Assembly (NCBI GenBank): GCA_026785965.1
Contig: JAJAYY010000026.1
Span: 1-9,179, forward strand
Length of the DNA stretch: 9,179 nt
Source: Sphingomonas bacterium
GTDB lineage: Bacteria; Pseudomonadota; Alphaproteobacteria; Sphingomonadales; Sphingomonadaceae
Direction of reading: 5' to 3'
Part shown: piece after piece, positions 1 through 6,114 of the stretch
How the letters are laid out: each line of letters begins with the position of its first letter
How positions within the stretch are numbered: the stretch's first letter is position 1
Notes under the pieces: generated by a model
Seen by the model: the letters and a program-made list of their open reading frames with translations, nothing else
Told to the model about the DNA's origin: nothing
Database searches by the model: none
Made by a program: the position numbers and the translations under genes

Positions 1-524
1 ATCCACCATTCGGCCATCGTCTCGCCGGGGTGCTGGCGCGCATAGAGCCATACGGTGAGATCGCCCTCGCCAAGCGTCAGGCAGTCGATATCCTGCCCGT
101 CGTGGCTCTTGCCCAGGCTCTGATACTCGACCCCAGGCAGTGCGGCGACGGTCGACACCAGATCATGGTGCCGCTCCATCGAATAAGGCGCGAAATAAGC
201 GATCCACACGAGGTCGGTCTCGGGCGTGAAGCGGATCGTGAGCACCCCGTCGGCATAGCTCGTGCCGTCGATCCGCACCCAATCCTCGCGGTCGATCGAC
301 AGGCAGGCTTTATAGTCGGGCCATCCGGCGGGGTAGGCCGCCGACCCGCAATTGACGATCCGAAGCGTCACTTCGCGTCCCCCCGCCCCGGCCAGGCGGA
401 AGTGGAACCACTGGTGGAAATCGCTCATATGGTCCTTGACGATTTCGAGGTCGACGCGGTCGCCGTCCTGGTCGACGACCTTGATGTTGCCGGCGTCGAA
501 TGCGCTCGAAATATTAATGCTCAT
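1..524 (-). CDS. M14-family zinc carboxypeptidase, N-terminal part (truncated by window edge)
   Basis: The gene runs off the left edge, and 174 codons are visible from ATG at 524. There is no signal peptide, so the product should be cytosolic. Residues 1-130 form a beta-rich N-terminal domain with the FHFRL (41-45) and YFAPYSMERH (110-119) stretches typical of the cytosolic carboxypeptidase (CCP-like) branch of M14 peptidases. The catalytic domain then begins, and RQHPGET (163-169) carries the first two zinc ligands, H165 and E168 (HxxE). The third zinc histidine and the catalytic glutamate lie outside the window. The family removes C-terminal residues from peptides; the physiological substrate cannot be told from sequence. 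The start is supported by an AGGGG stretch just upstream. The gene is divergent from the exported M28 peptidase. The family call is firm; the subfamily is an inference. Confidence 0.85.
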   Translation of the reverse strand, partial: MSINISSAFDAGNIKVVDQDGDRVDLEIVKDHMSDFHQWFHFRLAGAGGREVTLRIVNCGSAAYPAGWPDYKACLSIDREDWVRIDGTSYADGVLTIRFTPETDLVWIAYFAPYSMERHHDLVSTVAALPGVEYQSLGKSHDGQDIDCLTLGEGDLTVWLYARQHPGETMAEWW

Positions 525-558
525 GAAGCCCCTGGGTGATGAAGGTTAATCGCGCGCC

Positions 559-586
559 CTGATAGCGGCGGTCGCTCGATGGGCAA
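559..586 (-). promoter_or_regulatory. Possible promoter of the M14 peptidase gene
   Basis: On the minus strand TTGCCC (581-586) and TATCAG (559-564) are separated by 16 bp, giving a start point about 30 bp upstream of the M14 start codon. Only partial consensus matches are present, so this is a weak candidate. Confidence 0.22.
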
Positions 587-702
587 ACCCCCTGCTTCGA
601 CGAGCGGCGGGCGCGCATCTGGTCTTGGGGCGCGGCATCCGATAGCCAGCATATCCCAAGCGGTCGTTAACGCCGCCCCCATTTTCTGTTTGGCGAGACT
701 CG

Positions 703-2349
703 ATGATCCTCAATCGCATTCTGCTGCTCCCCCTCGCGCTCGCCGCCAGCGCGGCGCTGTCGGCCCCGCTCGCGACCACGGTCGATAGCCCGGCGGCGGC
801 GCGAGTGCGCGGCCATGTCGAATTCCTCGCCGACGATTTGCTCGAAGGGCGCGGCACCGGCACCCGCGGGCATGAAATCGCCGCCGCTTATGTCGCGACG
901 CAGTTCCGCGCGGTCGGACTCAAACCCGCGGGCGACAATGGCGGCTGGTACCAATGGGTCCCGTTCCGCCGCGCGACCCTGGTCCCGGGCAAAAGCTCGA
1001 TCGCGATGACGGTCGGCGGCAAGACCGCCGCGGTGAGCGAATTTGACCTCGGCCTGCGCCCCAGCCTGACCGACAAGGATCGCGCGATCGACGCCGGACT
1101 GGTGTTCGTCGGCTATGGTCTGTCGGACCGGGCGCTCGGGATCGACGATTATGCCGGGCTCGACACGCGCGGCAAGATCGTCGTGATGCTGCGCGGAACC
1201 CCCGCCGGCTATCCGAGCGACATTGCCGCGCACCTCGGCGACAGCAAAAGCGAAATTGCCGCCGCGCATGGCGCTGTCGGGATGCTTGAGATTGGCGTTG
1301 GCGGGCGGGTCAGCCCGACCCCGCCGGGCGCCCCGCGGATGAGCCTCTATTCGAAGCGCCCGTCGATCAATTGGGTCGACGCGGCGGGCAAGTCGGGGGC
1401 CGACCAAGGCAGCCTCAAGGTGTCGCTCAGCGCCACCTCGGCGATGGCCGAACACCTGTTCACTGGTGCGCCCAAGTCGCTCGCTGCGGTGCGCGCCGAG
1501 GCCAAAAAGAAGAATGTTCGCCCGCGTGGATTCCCGCTGAGGCCGGCGCTGTCGATCCGTTCCGAATCGGCGTGGGAGGACTTTAAGAGCCCCGAAGTCG
1601 TCGCGCTGCTTCCCGGCAGCGACCCTCGGCTCAAGTCTGAATATGTCGCGATGATGGGCCATCTCGATCATCTCGGGCTCAAGAAAGACGCCAAGCCGGG
1701 CGAGGACAATGTCTACAATGGTGCGCTCGACAATGCCGCCGGGGTTGCGACCTTGCTCGAAGCCGCGCGCCAGTTTGCCGACAGCGGCAAGGCGCCGCGC
1801 CGCTCGATCCTGTTCGTCGCCCATACCGGCGAGGAATTGGGGTTGCTCGGGGCGGATTATTTCGCCGCCCACCCGCCGGTCCCGATCGGCCAGATCGTCG
1901 GCGGGGTCGATCTCGACATGCCGGTGCCACTGTATCAGTTCAACGACGTCGTCGCGTTTGGGGGCGATCATTCGACTATCGCCCGCGCGGTCGCCGAGGC
2001 GGGCAAGGCGATGAACATCTCGGTCTCGCCTGATCCGATGCCCGAACAAGCGATTTTCACCCGCTCCGACCATTATCAGTTCGTCAAGCGCGGGGTTCCC
2101 GCGATCCTGCTGTTCACCGGCTATGGCAATGGCGGCAAGGCCAAGTTCGACGAGTTTTTCGCCAAGAATTACCACCAGGTCAGCGATGAAGTGAAATTGC
2201 CGATCCTGTGGGACGCGGCGGCGCGCTATGCCGAGTTCAACTATCGCATCGCACGTCAGCTCGCCGACGCCGAGGCGCGGCCGCTGTGGTATCAGGGCAA
2301 TTATTTTGGCAATCTGTTCGCGCCGGGTGCACCGCGCGCGGCAAACTGA
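703..2349 (+). CDS. Exported M28-family zinc metallopeptidase with PA domain
   Basis: 548 residues. An N-terminal signal peptide (R5, hydrophobic 6-19, cleavage near ALS-AP at 20/21) predicts export to the periplasm or beyond. The FLADDLLEGRGTGTRG stretch (41-56) is the usual entry to this class of M28 enzymes. A protease-associated (PA) insert follows at about 131-262. The catalytic domain shows the expected two-zinc ligands: H320 and D322 (GHLDH), D343 (ALDNAAG), the E377-E378 pair (GEELGLLG), D405 (DLDM) and H491 (YHQVSDE). All are intact, so an active aminopeptidase or dipeptidase is likely; substrate specificity is not predictable. The start is the first ATG of the frame, with only a weak GGCGAG upstream. 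The gene stands alone in its orientation next to the divergent M14 gene, suggesting peptide catabolism. Confidence 0.9.
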   Translation: MILNRILLLPLALAASAALSAPLATTVDSPAAARVRGHVEFLADDLLEGRGTGTRGHEIAAAYVATQFRAVGLKPAGDNGGWYQWVPFRRATLVPGKSSIAMTVGGKTAAVSEFDLGLRPSLTDKDRAIDAGLVFVGYGLSDRALGIDDYAGLDTRGKIVVMLRGTPAGYPSDIAAHLGDSKSEIAAAHGAVGMLEIGVGGRVSPTPPGAPRMSLYSKRPSINWVDAAGKSGADQGSLKVSLSATSAMAEHLFTGAPKSLAAVRAEAKKKNVRPRGFPLRPALSIRSESAWEDFKSPEVVALLPGSDPRLKSEYVAMMGHLDHLGLKKDAKPGEDNVYNGALDNAAGVATLLEAARQFADSGKAPRRSILFVAHTGEELGLLGADYFAAHPPVPIGQIVGGVDLDMPVPLYQFNDVVAFGGDHSTIARAVAEAGKAMNISVSPDPMPEQAIFTRSDHYQFVKRGVPAILLFTGYGNGGKAKFDEFFAKNYHQVSDEVKLPILWDAAARYAEFNYRIARQLADAEARPLWYQGNYFGNLFAPGAPRAAN

Positions 2350-2362
2350 TCCCTCCTGCGCC

Positions 2363-2390
2363 TTGACTCTGCCGGGCCTCGCCTCTAGGG
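2363..2390 (+). promoter_or_regulatory. Possible housekeeping promoter of rpmJ
   Basis: TTGACTC (2363-2369) is followed after 14 bp by TCTAGGG (2384-2390). This resembles the alphaproteobacterial housekeeping form known from Caulobacter (TTGAC-type -35, short spacer, GCTA-type -10). It would give a leader of about 50 nt for rpmJ. The -10 half is a weak match. Confidence 0.38.
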
Positions 2391-2400
2391 GAGCGCCCGG
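2372..2400 (+). terminator. Hairpin downstream of the M28 gene
   Basis: CCGGGC (2372-2377) pairs with GCCCGG (2395-2400), and CTC/GAG and CC/GG pairs can extend the stem inward past small bulges. It begins 23 bp after the M28 stop. No T-tract follows, so it is at best a weak intrinsic terminator. It overlaps the promoter-like element of rpmJ. Confidence 0.3.
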
Positions 2401-2445
2401 TATTCCAGCCTAAAACTAGATTTGAAACGAAGGCACGTTCCGGCC

Positions 2446-2571
2446 ATGAAGATTCGCAATTCCTTGAAGTCGCTCAAGTCGCGCCACCGCGATTGCCGGG
2501 TGATTCGCCGTCGTGGTCGCACCTACGTCATCAACAAGACCAACCGGCGCTTTAAAGCGAGGCAAGGCTAA
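2446..2571 (+). CDS. rpmJ: 50S ribosomal protein L36 (C-minus type)
   Basis: 41 residues and very basic, starting [17 protein letters not shown] and ending NRRFKARQG. This is ribosomal protein L36 of the large subunit, which helps stabilise 23S rRNA structure near the peptidyl transferase region. It is the zinc-free form: of the four metal ligands (three Cys, one His) of the C-plus paralogue, only C17 is seen among the cysteines, and the positions after YVI carry Asn and Thr. It is closer to E. coli YkgO than to its spc-operon RpmJ; this form is usual in alphaproteobacteria. It is a single-gene unit with its own promoter-like element upstream and a hairpin terminator about 80 bp downstream. 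An AAGG lies 12 nt before the ATG, a longer spacing than normal. Confidence 0.95.
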   Translation: MKIRNSLKSLKSRHRDCRVIRRRGRTYVINKTNRRFKARQG

Positions 2572-2649
2572 GCCCGAAGGACTCAAGCCTTCTGAGCTCG
2601 TCAGGACTGCCCTCGCCGGACCACCGTCGGCTAATTCGCACACTTTCGA

Positions 2650-2683
2650 AAAGCCGCTCCGCCAGTGCTGGCCGGGCGGCTTT
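2650..2683 (+). terminator. Hairpin terminator after rpmJ
   Basis: AAAGCCGC (2650-2657) pairs perfectly with GCGGCTTT (2676-2683), and the interior GCCA/TGGC (2661-2664/2669-2672) pairs again around a GTGC loop. The three Ts belong to the stem and no longer T-tract follows, so termination may be partial. It sits 78 bp after the rpmJ stop. Confidence 0.6.
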
Positions 2684-2782
2684 CGCACGTCTGCGGGATG
2701 ACTTTTGGACTGCCGGGCGTTATCTCAACGGCTGGTCCTTTTTCATGCCCGGTTCACCTGTGGCGGCGTAATCAGGATCGAA
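2684..2782. other. Intergenic leader region with no recognised element
   Basis: This is the stretch between the rpmJ terminator and the ribosome binding site of the small secreted protein. I searched it for a housekeeping promoter and for a GGAAC/GTT-type EcfG stress promoter and found no convincing pair. A reading frame opening at 2665 crosses it in frame with the downstream gene, but the strong Shine-Dalgarno site argues against that start. Confidence 0.4.
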
Positions 2783-2788
2783 GAGGAG
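2783..2788 (+). promoter_or_regulatory. Ribosome binding site deciding the start of the small secreted protein
   Basis: GAGGAG lies 8 nt before ATG 2797. The in-frame GTG at 2788 overlaps this site, so it cannot be used with it. The upstream in-frame ATG at 2665 has no such site and would put non-signal-like sequence in front of the signal peptide. Confidence 0.75.
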
Positions 2789-2796
2789 TGAAGTCG

Positions 2797-3063
2797 ATGC
2801 AACGCGTGTTCAAGATTATGCTGATCGTCGGTGGAGCGGTGTTCGCCGTCACTGCGGCGAGCGCAGCCTTTGCTCAGGCGGCCGATCAAGCCACCCCGAA
2901 GGGCTGGAGTTACGAGATCAAGGACGGCAAGCGCGTCCCCAAGGGTGAGCGCACGGTCAACGCAGATGGCAGCAGCCGTGAGGAAATCCGCAAGGGCAAT
3001 TGCGTCACGATCAAGGAAAGATCGGCCAACGGCGAGCTCAAGACCACTAGCCGCTGCGACTGA
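2797..3063 (+). CDS. Small secreted protein of unknown function
   Basis: 88 residues from ATG 2797. Residues 1-28 are a classic signal peptide: basic start (R3, K6), hydrophobic core and an AFAQA cleavage region. The mature part is about 60 residues, polar and rich in Lys, Arg and Glu. It reads like a short strand-rich motif (WSYEIKDGKRVPKGER, then DGSSREEIRKGNCVTIKER) and ends in SRCD. Two cysteines, in GNC and SRC, could form one disulfide in the periplasm. I do not recognise a named family. It is followed 20 bp later by a strong terminator and is convergent with the lipoprotein gene, so it appears monocistronic. Periplasmic or extracellular location is inferred from the signal peptide only. 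Confidence 0.8.
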   Translation: MQRVFKIMLIVGGAVFAVTAASAAFAQAADQATPKGWSYEIKDGKRVPKGERTVNADGSSREEIRKGNCVTIKERSANGELKTTSRCD

Positions 3064-3083
3064 TCCCTATCGCATTTCCAAAC

Positions 3084-3114
3084 AAAGCGGGTCGTGAAAG
3101 CGGCCCGCTTTTTT
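3084..3114 (+). terminator. Strong intrinsic terminator, probably bidirectional
   Basis: AAAGCGGG (3084-3091) pairs with CCCGCTTT (3104-3111); TCG/CGG extends the stem, with one G-T pair, to an 11-bp helix closed by a TGAAAG loop. It is followed by TTT, giving a run of six Ts on the plus strand. On the minus strand the stem is followed by TTTGTTT, so it can also end transcripts of the convergent lipoprotein gene, whose stop is only 5 bp away. Confidence 0.85.
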
Positions 3115-3119
3115 GTGCA

Positions 3120-3539
3120 TCATTTCTTCTTGGCCACACCGCTGCCGCCCTCGGTTCCGGCCCGCGCGGTGCAGGCGGGGAGGCCGGCCACGACGGTGTC
3201 CTGGCATAGCCGCACCTGGACGCTGTCATTGGCGCCGACGAAAATTGCCCAATCGCGTTCCGCCGAGCGGCTGTCCTCGCAGCGCGCGGTCCACATATCC
3301 ATATTCTTGTAGGGGCCGACGAAGCCCGATGAAATCAGCCGCTTGCACTGAGATCCGGTGGCCGAGATCGCACGTTTGAGGGCAATCGCGCGGTTGAGGT
3401 CGTCGAGTTTGAACAATTGGTCTTGCCCGGCACTGCGCACGCGGATCGGCTCGGGCTTCGCGGTTGGCGCCGCAGGCTTGTCGCACGCGCCGAGCGAAAC
3501 AATGGCGATCAGCAAAGTGGGGGTGACGAAGCGCATCAT
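3120..3539 (-). CDS. Small lipoprotein of unknown function, downstream of argR
   Basis: 139 residues from the first of two adjacent ATGs. A short basic start and hydrophobic stretch lead to a lipobox, L16-G17-A18-C19, so the mature protein should be lipidated at C19. Asp follows at +2; in E. coli that favours inner-membrane retention, but the rule may not hold here. After a Pro/Ala-rich linker (21-32) comes a compact domain of about 90 residues with C65, C87, C112 and C123, enough for two disulfides, and the stretch SSGFVGPYKNMDMWTARCED (70-89). The tail is Gly-rich and ends in KKK. I recognise no enzymatic motif. It begins 24 bp after the argR stop in the same direction and has its own AAGGA site, so it is probably the last gene of the arg transcript. 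Function unknown. Confidence 0.8.
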   Translation of the reverse strand: MMRFVTPTLLIAIVSLGACDKPAAPTAKPEPIRVRSAGQDQLFKLDDLNRAIALKRAISATGSQCKRLISSGFVGPYKNMDMWTARCEDSRSAERDWAIFVGANDSVQVRLCQDTVVAGLPACTARAGTEGGSGVAKKK

Positions 3540-3544
3540 GGGGA

Positions 3545-3549
3545 TCCTT
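3545..3549 (-). promoter_or_regulatory. Ribosome binding site of the lipoprotein gene
   Basis: AAGGA on the minus strand lies 5 nt before ATG 3539 and 8 nt before the next in-frame ATG at 3536. The second spacing is the better one, so the true protein may be one residue shorter; the lipobox is unaffected. Confidence 0.6.
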
Positions 3550-3563
3550 ATGTGGTGTTCGTC

Positions 3564-4085
3564 TTAACTCGCGGCGGACCCGCTTGCTCCGCCGCCCGCA
3601 CTTCCTCCGGCCCCTGCGCTTGCTCCAATCCGTCGCACGCCGAGCCGTCCGGCGGCGGCGTGCGCCTCGACTCCGTCGGCCAAGGCGACGAAGATCGTAT
3701 CGTCCCCGGCGATCGTTCCGGCAATATCGGGCACATCGGCCGCATCAAGCGCGTTGGCGACAAGATTGGCCGATCCCGGCGGGGTCTTGATCACCAGCAG
3801 ATTGCCCGCGGGGATGATCGCGTCGACCCATTCGCTTAGCAAGCGATCGAGTTTGGCCGCGGCGAAGTTGGGATCGACCTGGTCACCAAGTATGTAGCGG
3901 ATCGATCCCTCGCGCTTCAACTTGACCGCGCCCAGCTCGTCCAGGTCGCGACTGACGGTGGCCTGGGTTGCGGGTATGCCGGCCAGCGACAGCCGTGCGA
4001 CAATTTCTTCCTGGCTGCCGACACGGTGCGCGCGCAGCCAGTCGGCGATCAGCCGCTGGCGCTGGGCTTTCGACAACTGGCTCAT
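3564..4085 (-). CDS. argR: Arginine repressor ArgR
   Basis: 173 residues. The N-terminal winged helix (about 1-68) carries SQEEIVARL (24-32) and the recognition-helix signature TQATVSRDLDELGAVKL (40-56). The C-terminal oligomerisation and arginine-binding domain (about 75-150) contains GTIAGDDTI (123-131), the arginine-contact motif of the family, whose Asp pair D128-D129 is intact. The family forms hexamers that bind ARG boxes in arginine-biosynthesis promoters with arginine as corepressor. The TQATVSRD and TPPGSAN stretches are closer to Gram-positive ArgR/AhrC than to E. coli ArgR. A low-complexity Gly/Ala/Ser tail of about 20 residues follows I153 and extends the protein past the usual 150-156. 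Its ATG overlaps the argB stop (ATGA), preceded by a good AAGGGAG site. It probably represses its own operon through the boxes before argC. Confidence 0.95.
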   Translation of the reverse strand: MSQLSKAQRQRLIADWLRAHRVGSQEEIVARLSLAGIPATQATVSRDLDELGAVKLKREGSIRYILGDQVDPNFAAAKLDRLLSEWVDAIIPAGNLLVIKTPPGSANLVANALDAADVPDIAGTIAGDDTIFVALADGVEAHAAAGRLGVRRIGASAGAGGSAGGGASGSAAS

Positions 4086-4942
4086 GATGCTCCCTTGCAG
4101 ATCATCGTTCCGACGCCCTCATCGGTGAACAGTTCGACCAAAATGGCATGCTCGGCGCGGCCGTCGATCATGTGGGCGCTGTCGACGCCGCCCTCGACCG
4201 CTTCGGCGCAGGCGATCAATTTGGGGATCATCCCGCCGGTCACGCTGGCATCGTCGATCCGCCGCCGCGCCTCGCCTGTGGTGATCCGCTGAACCAGGCT
4301 CGCCGGGTCGGCGGGATCTTCGAGCAACCCCGGGGCGCCGGTCAGATAGATCAACTTCTCCGCGCCCATCGCCACCGCGATCGCGCGCGCGGCATCATCG
4401 GCGTTGACGTTGTAGGGCTGCCCAGCGACATCGGCGCCGACCGTCGAAACAATCGGGATCAGCCCGTCGTCGAGCAACGCATGGAGCAATCCGGCGCGGA
4501 CCTTGCCGACCTTGCCGACGAAGCCGAGCGCGGGATCGATCTGGGTCGCCTCGAGCTGCCGCCCATCTTCGCGCGCGAGCCCGTCCGCGACCGGCTCGAT
4601 CGCATTGACCGCGCTCACCAGCTCGCGGTTGATCTTGCCGACCAGCACCATGCGAACGATGTCCAGGGTCTCGCCATCGGTCACGCGCAGCCCGTCGCGA
4701 AACTCGGGGGCCTTGCCCTGGCGTTTCATCTGTTCGTCGATCTGCGGCCCGCCGCCGTGGACCAGCACCGGCCGGATCCCGACCGAGTGGAGCAGCAGAA
4801 CGTCCTTGGCCAGGCTGCGGGCGCGCGCCGGGTCGGTCATCGGGAGCCCGCCGACCTTGACCACGATGGTCTTGCCGGTGAAGCGGCGGATGTAGGGCAG
4901 CGCTTCGATCAGCAGCCGCGCGGTGTCGTTGGTGTTGATCAT
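4082..4942 (-). CDS. argB: Acetylglutamate kinase
   Basis: 286 residues, full length. It phosphorylates N-acetylglutamate with ATP, the second step of arginine synthesis, in the cytosol. Visible motifs of the amino acid kinase fold are K29 in VVKVGG, HGGGPQ (62-67), GLRVTD (84-89), the YNVNADD substrate/nucleotide region (177-183) and K241 in GGMIPKL. The N-terminal helix (about 1-20) and the C-terminal [12 protein letters not shown] (270-281) are features of the arginine-inhibited hexameric class, so feedback inhibition is likely (inference). Two places differ from the forms I know: GGLPM (31-35) where GGNAM or GGHAM is common, and [11 protein letters not shown] (117-127) where a GLSGKD/GLTGED-like loop is expected. 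Starts with an ATGA overlap on argJ and ends in an ATGA overlap with argR. Confidence 0.95.
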   Translation of the reverse strand: MINTNDTARLLIEALPYIRRFTGKTIVVKVGGLPMTDPARARSLAKDVLLLHSVGIRPVLVHGGGPQIDEQMKRQGKAPEFRDGLRVTDGETLDIVRMVLVGKINRELVSAVNAIEPVADGLAREDGRQLEATQIDPALGFVGKVGKVRAGLLHALLDDGLIPIVSTVGADVAGQPYNVNADDAARAIAVAMGAEKLIYLTGAPGLLEDPADPASLVQRITTGEARRRIDDASVTGGMIPKLIACAEAVEGGVDSAHMIDGRAEHAILVELFTDEGVGTMICKGAS

Positions 4943-6114
4943 GACGTTGCCGCATTTTCCTTGATGTAGCCCGGACCGAGGTCGACCGAGACCGCGCGAC
5001 CGACGCCGCTGCCAAGCCCGAGTTCGACCAGGATGTCGATTTCATGCCCGCGCATATGCGCCATCACCGCCGCGCCATCGTGCGCGATTTCGACTCCGGC
5101 TGCGGCGACCTTGATCCCGCCATAAGCGACCGAAGCGCGCTCGGTGTCGAAGTCGACCCCGCACGATCCGGCTTCGGCGAGCAAGCGGCCCCAATAAGCG
5201 TCGGCGCCGTACCAGCTGCACTTGATCAACTGATTGTTGCCGATCGACCGCGCCACGCGGCGCGCTTCGGCGTCGGATGCGGCACCGGTGACGCGGATCA
5301 CCACCAGCTTGGTCATGCCCTCGGCATCGCGCGCCATCTGCAGCATCAGTTCCTCGCAGCATTGCCGCACCGCATCTTCGAACGCCGCCAGGTCGGGCCG
5401 GCCGCGCTTGCCGCTGGCGAACAGCATCACCGTGTCGTTGGTCGAGGTCGCGCCGTCGGTGATCAGGCAGTTGAAAGTCGCATCGGTGGCACGGACAAGG
5501 ATCGGCTCGAGCTCGGCCGGGGTCAGCGCGGCGTCGGTGGTCAGGAAAGCGAGCATCGTCGCCATGTTCGGCGCCAGCATCCCGCAGCCCTTGGCCATCC
5601 CGCCGACGGTGAAGCCCCCCGTTTTGCCTGAAGCGCCGGCGACCACCGCTTCCTTGGGCCGGGTATCGGTGGTGAGGATGCCCTTGGCGGCCTCGACATG
5701 CCCGCCGCGCGAGCGCTTGTTCGCCAGTTTGGGCGTGGCGGCGATCAATCTGTCGATCGGCAGCGCGATCCCGATCAGCCCGGTCGAGCAGACCAGCATC
5801 TCGCCCGGCGCACAGCCGACGCCTTTCGCTGCAGCGACACACATCGCCTCGGCGTCGGCGCGGCCGGGCTTGCCGGTCCCGGCATTGGCATTGCCCGAAT
5901 TGACGATCACTCCCGCCGCCATCCCGCCCGACGCTCGCAACCGCTCGAGGCTCGCCTCGACCGGGGGCGCGCGAAACTTGTTCTGGGTGAACACCGCCGC
6001 GGTCGGTACCGGCTGGCCGTCGGCGGTGGCGAGGATCGCGTAGTCGAGCCGCTTGCGCTTGACCCCGGCATGGCACCCCGCCGCGACAAATCCCTCGGCT
6101 GCGGTCACGCTCAT
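4939..6114 (-). CDS. argJ: Glutamate N-acetyltransferase (ornithine acetyltransferase) ArgJ
   Basis: 391 residues from ATG 6114, chosen because it overlaps the argC stop (ATGA) and gives the usual family N-terminus; a longer frame reaches 6177 but lies inside argC. ArgJ transfers acetyl from N-acetylornithine to glutamate, closing the cyclic arginine pathway; some members also use acetyl-CoA. This is an Ntn-type autoprocessed enzyme. The cleavage and nucleophile motif [16 protein letters not shown] (181-196) has T186, which becomes the N-terminus of the beta chain. NSGNANA (72-78) and CSTGLIG (109-115, oxyanion region) are intact. The C-terminus reads YIKENAATS, resembling actinobacterial ArgJ more than the INADY-type end common in Proteobacteria (from memory). 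Whether it is mono- or bifunctional cannot be read from sequence. Confidence 0.95.
   Translation of the reverse strand: MSVTAAEGFVAAGCHAGVKRKRLDYAILATADGQPVPTAAVFTQNKFRAPPVEASLERLRASGGMAAGVIVNSGNANAGTGKPGRADAEAMCVAAAKGVGCAPGEMLVCSTGLIGIALPIDRLIAATPKLANKRSRGGHVEAAKGILTTDTRPKEAVVAGASGKTGGFTVGGMAKGCGMLAPNMATMLAFLTTDAALTPAELEPILVRATDATFNCLITDGATSTNDTVMLFASGKRGRPDLAAFEDAVRQCCEELMLQMARDAEGMTKLVVIRVTGAASDAEARRVARSIGNNQLIKCSWYGADAYWGRLLAEAGSCGVDFDTERASVAYGGIKVAAAGVEIAHDGAAVMAHMRGHEIDILVELGLGSGVGRAVSVDLGPGYIKENAATS

Noticed and set aside
624..660. Inverted repeat CTTGGG/CCCAAG in the gap between the two peptidase genes
   Set aside because: Only 6 bp arms with a 25-nt spacer, expected by chance in a region of this size. 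It has no promoter to relate it to.
667..2175. 502-codon open frame on the minus strand opposite the M28 peptidase
   Set aside because: It is antisense to a gene with signal peptide and complete zinc-ligand set. Its protein is Arg/Asp/Ala-rich low-complexity sequence typical of shadow frames in GC-rich DNA, with no recognisable domain.
2576..2592. GAAGG/CCTTC mini-hairpin just after rpmJ
   Set aside because: A 5-bp stem without a T-tract. The hairpin at 2650-2683 is the far better terminator.
2665..2796. 44-residue N-terminal extension of the small secreted protein
   Set aside because: It lies in the rpmJ terminator hairpin, has no ribosome binding site, and would bury the signal peptide.
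4148..4969. 273-codon open frame on the plus strand opposite argB
   Set aside because: Shadow of argB, as are similar long plus-strand frames opposite argJ and argC. The composition is that of reverse-complemented GC-rich coding DNA.
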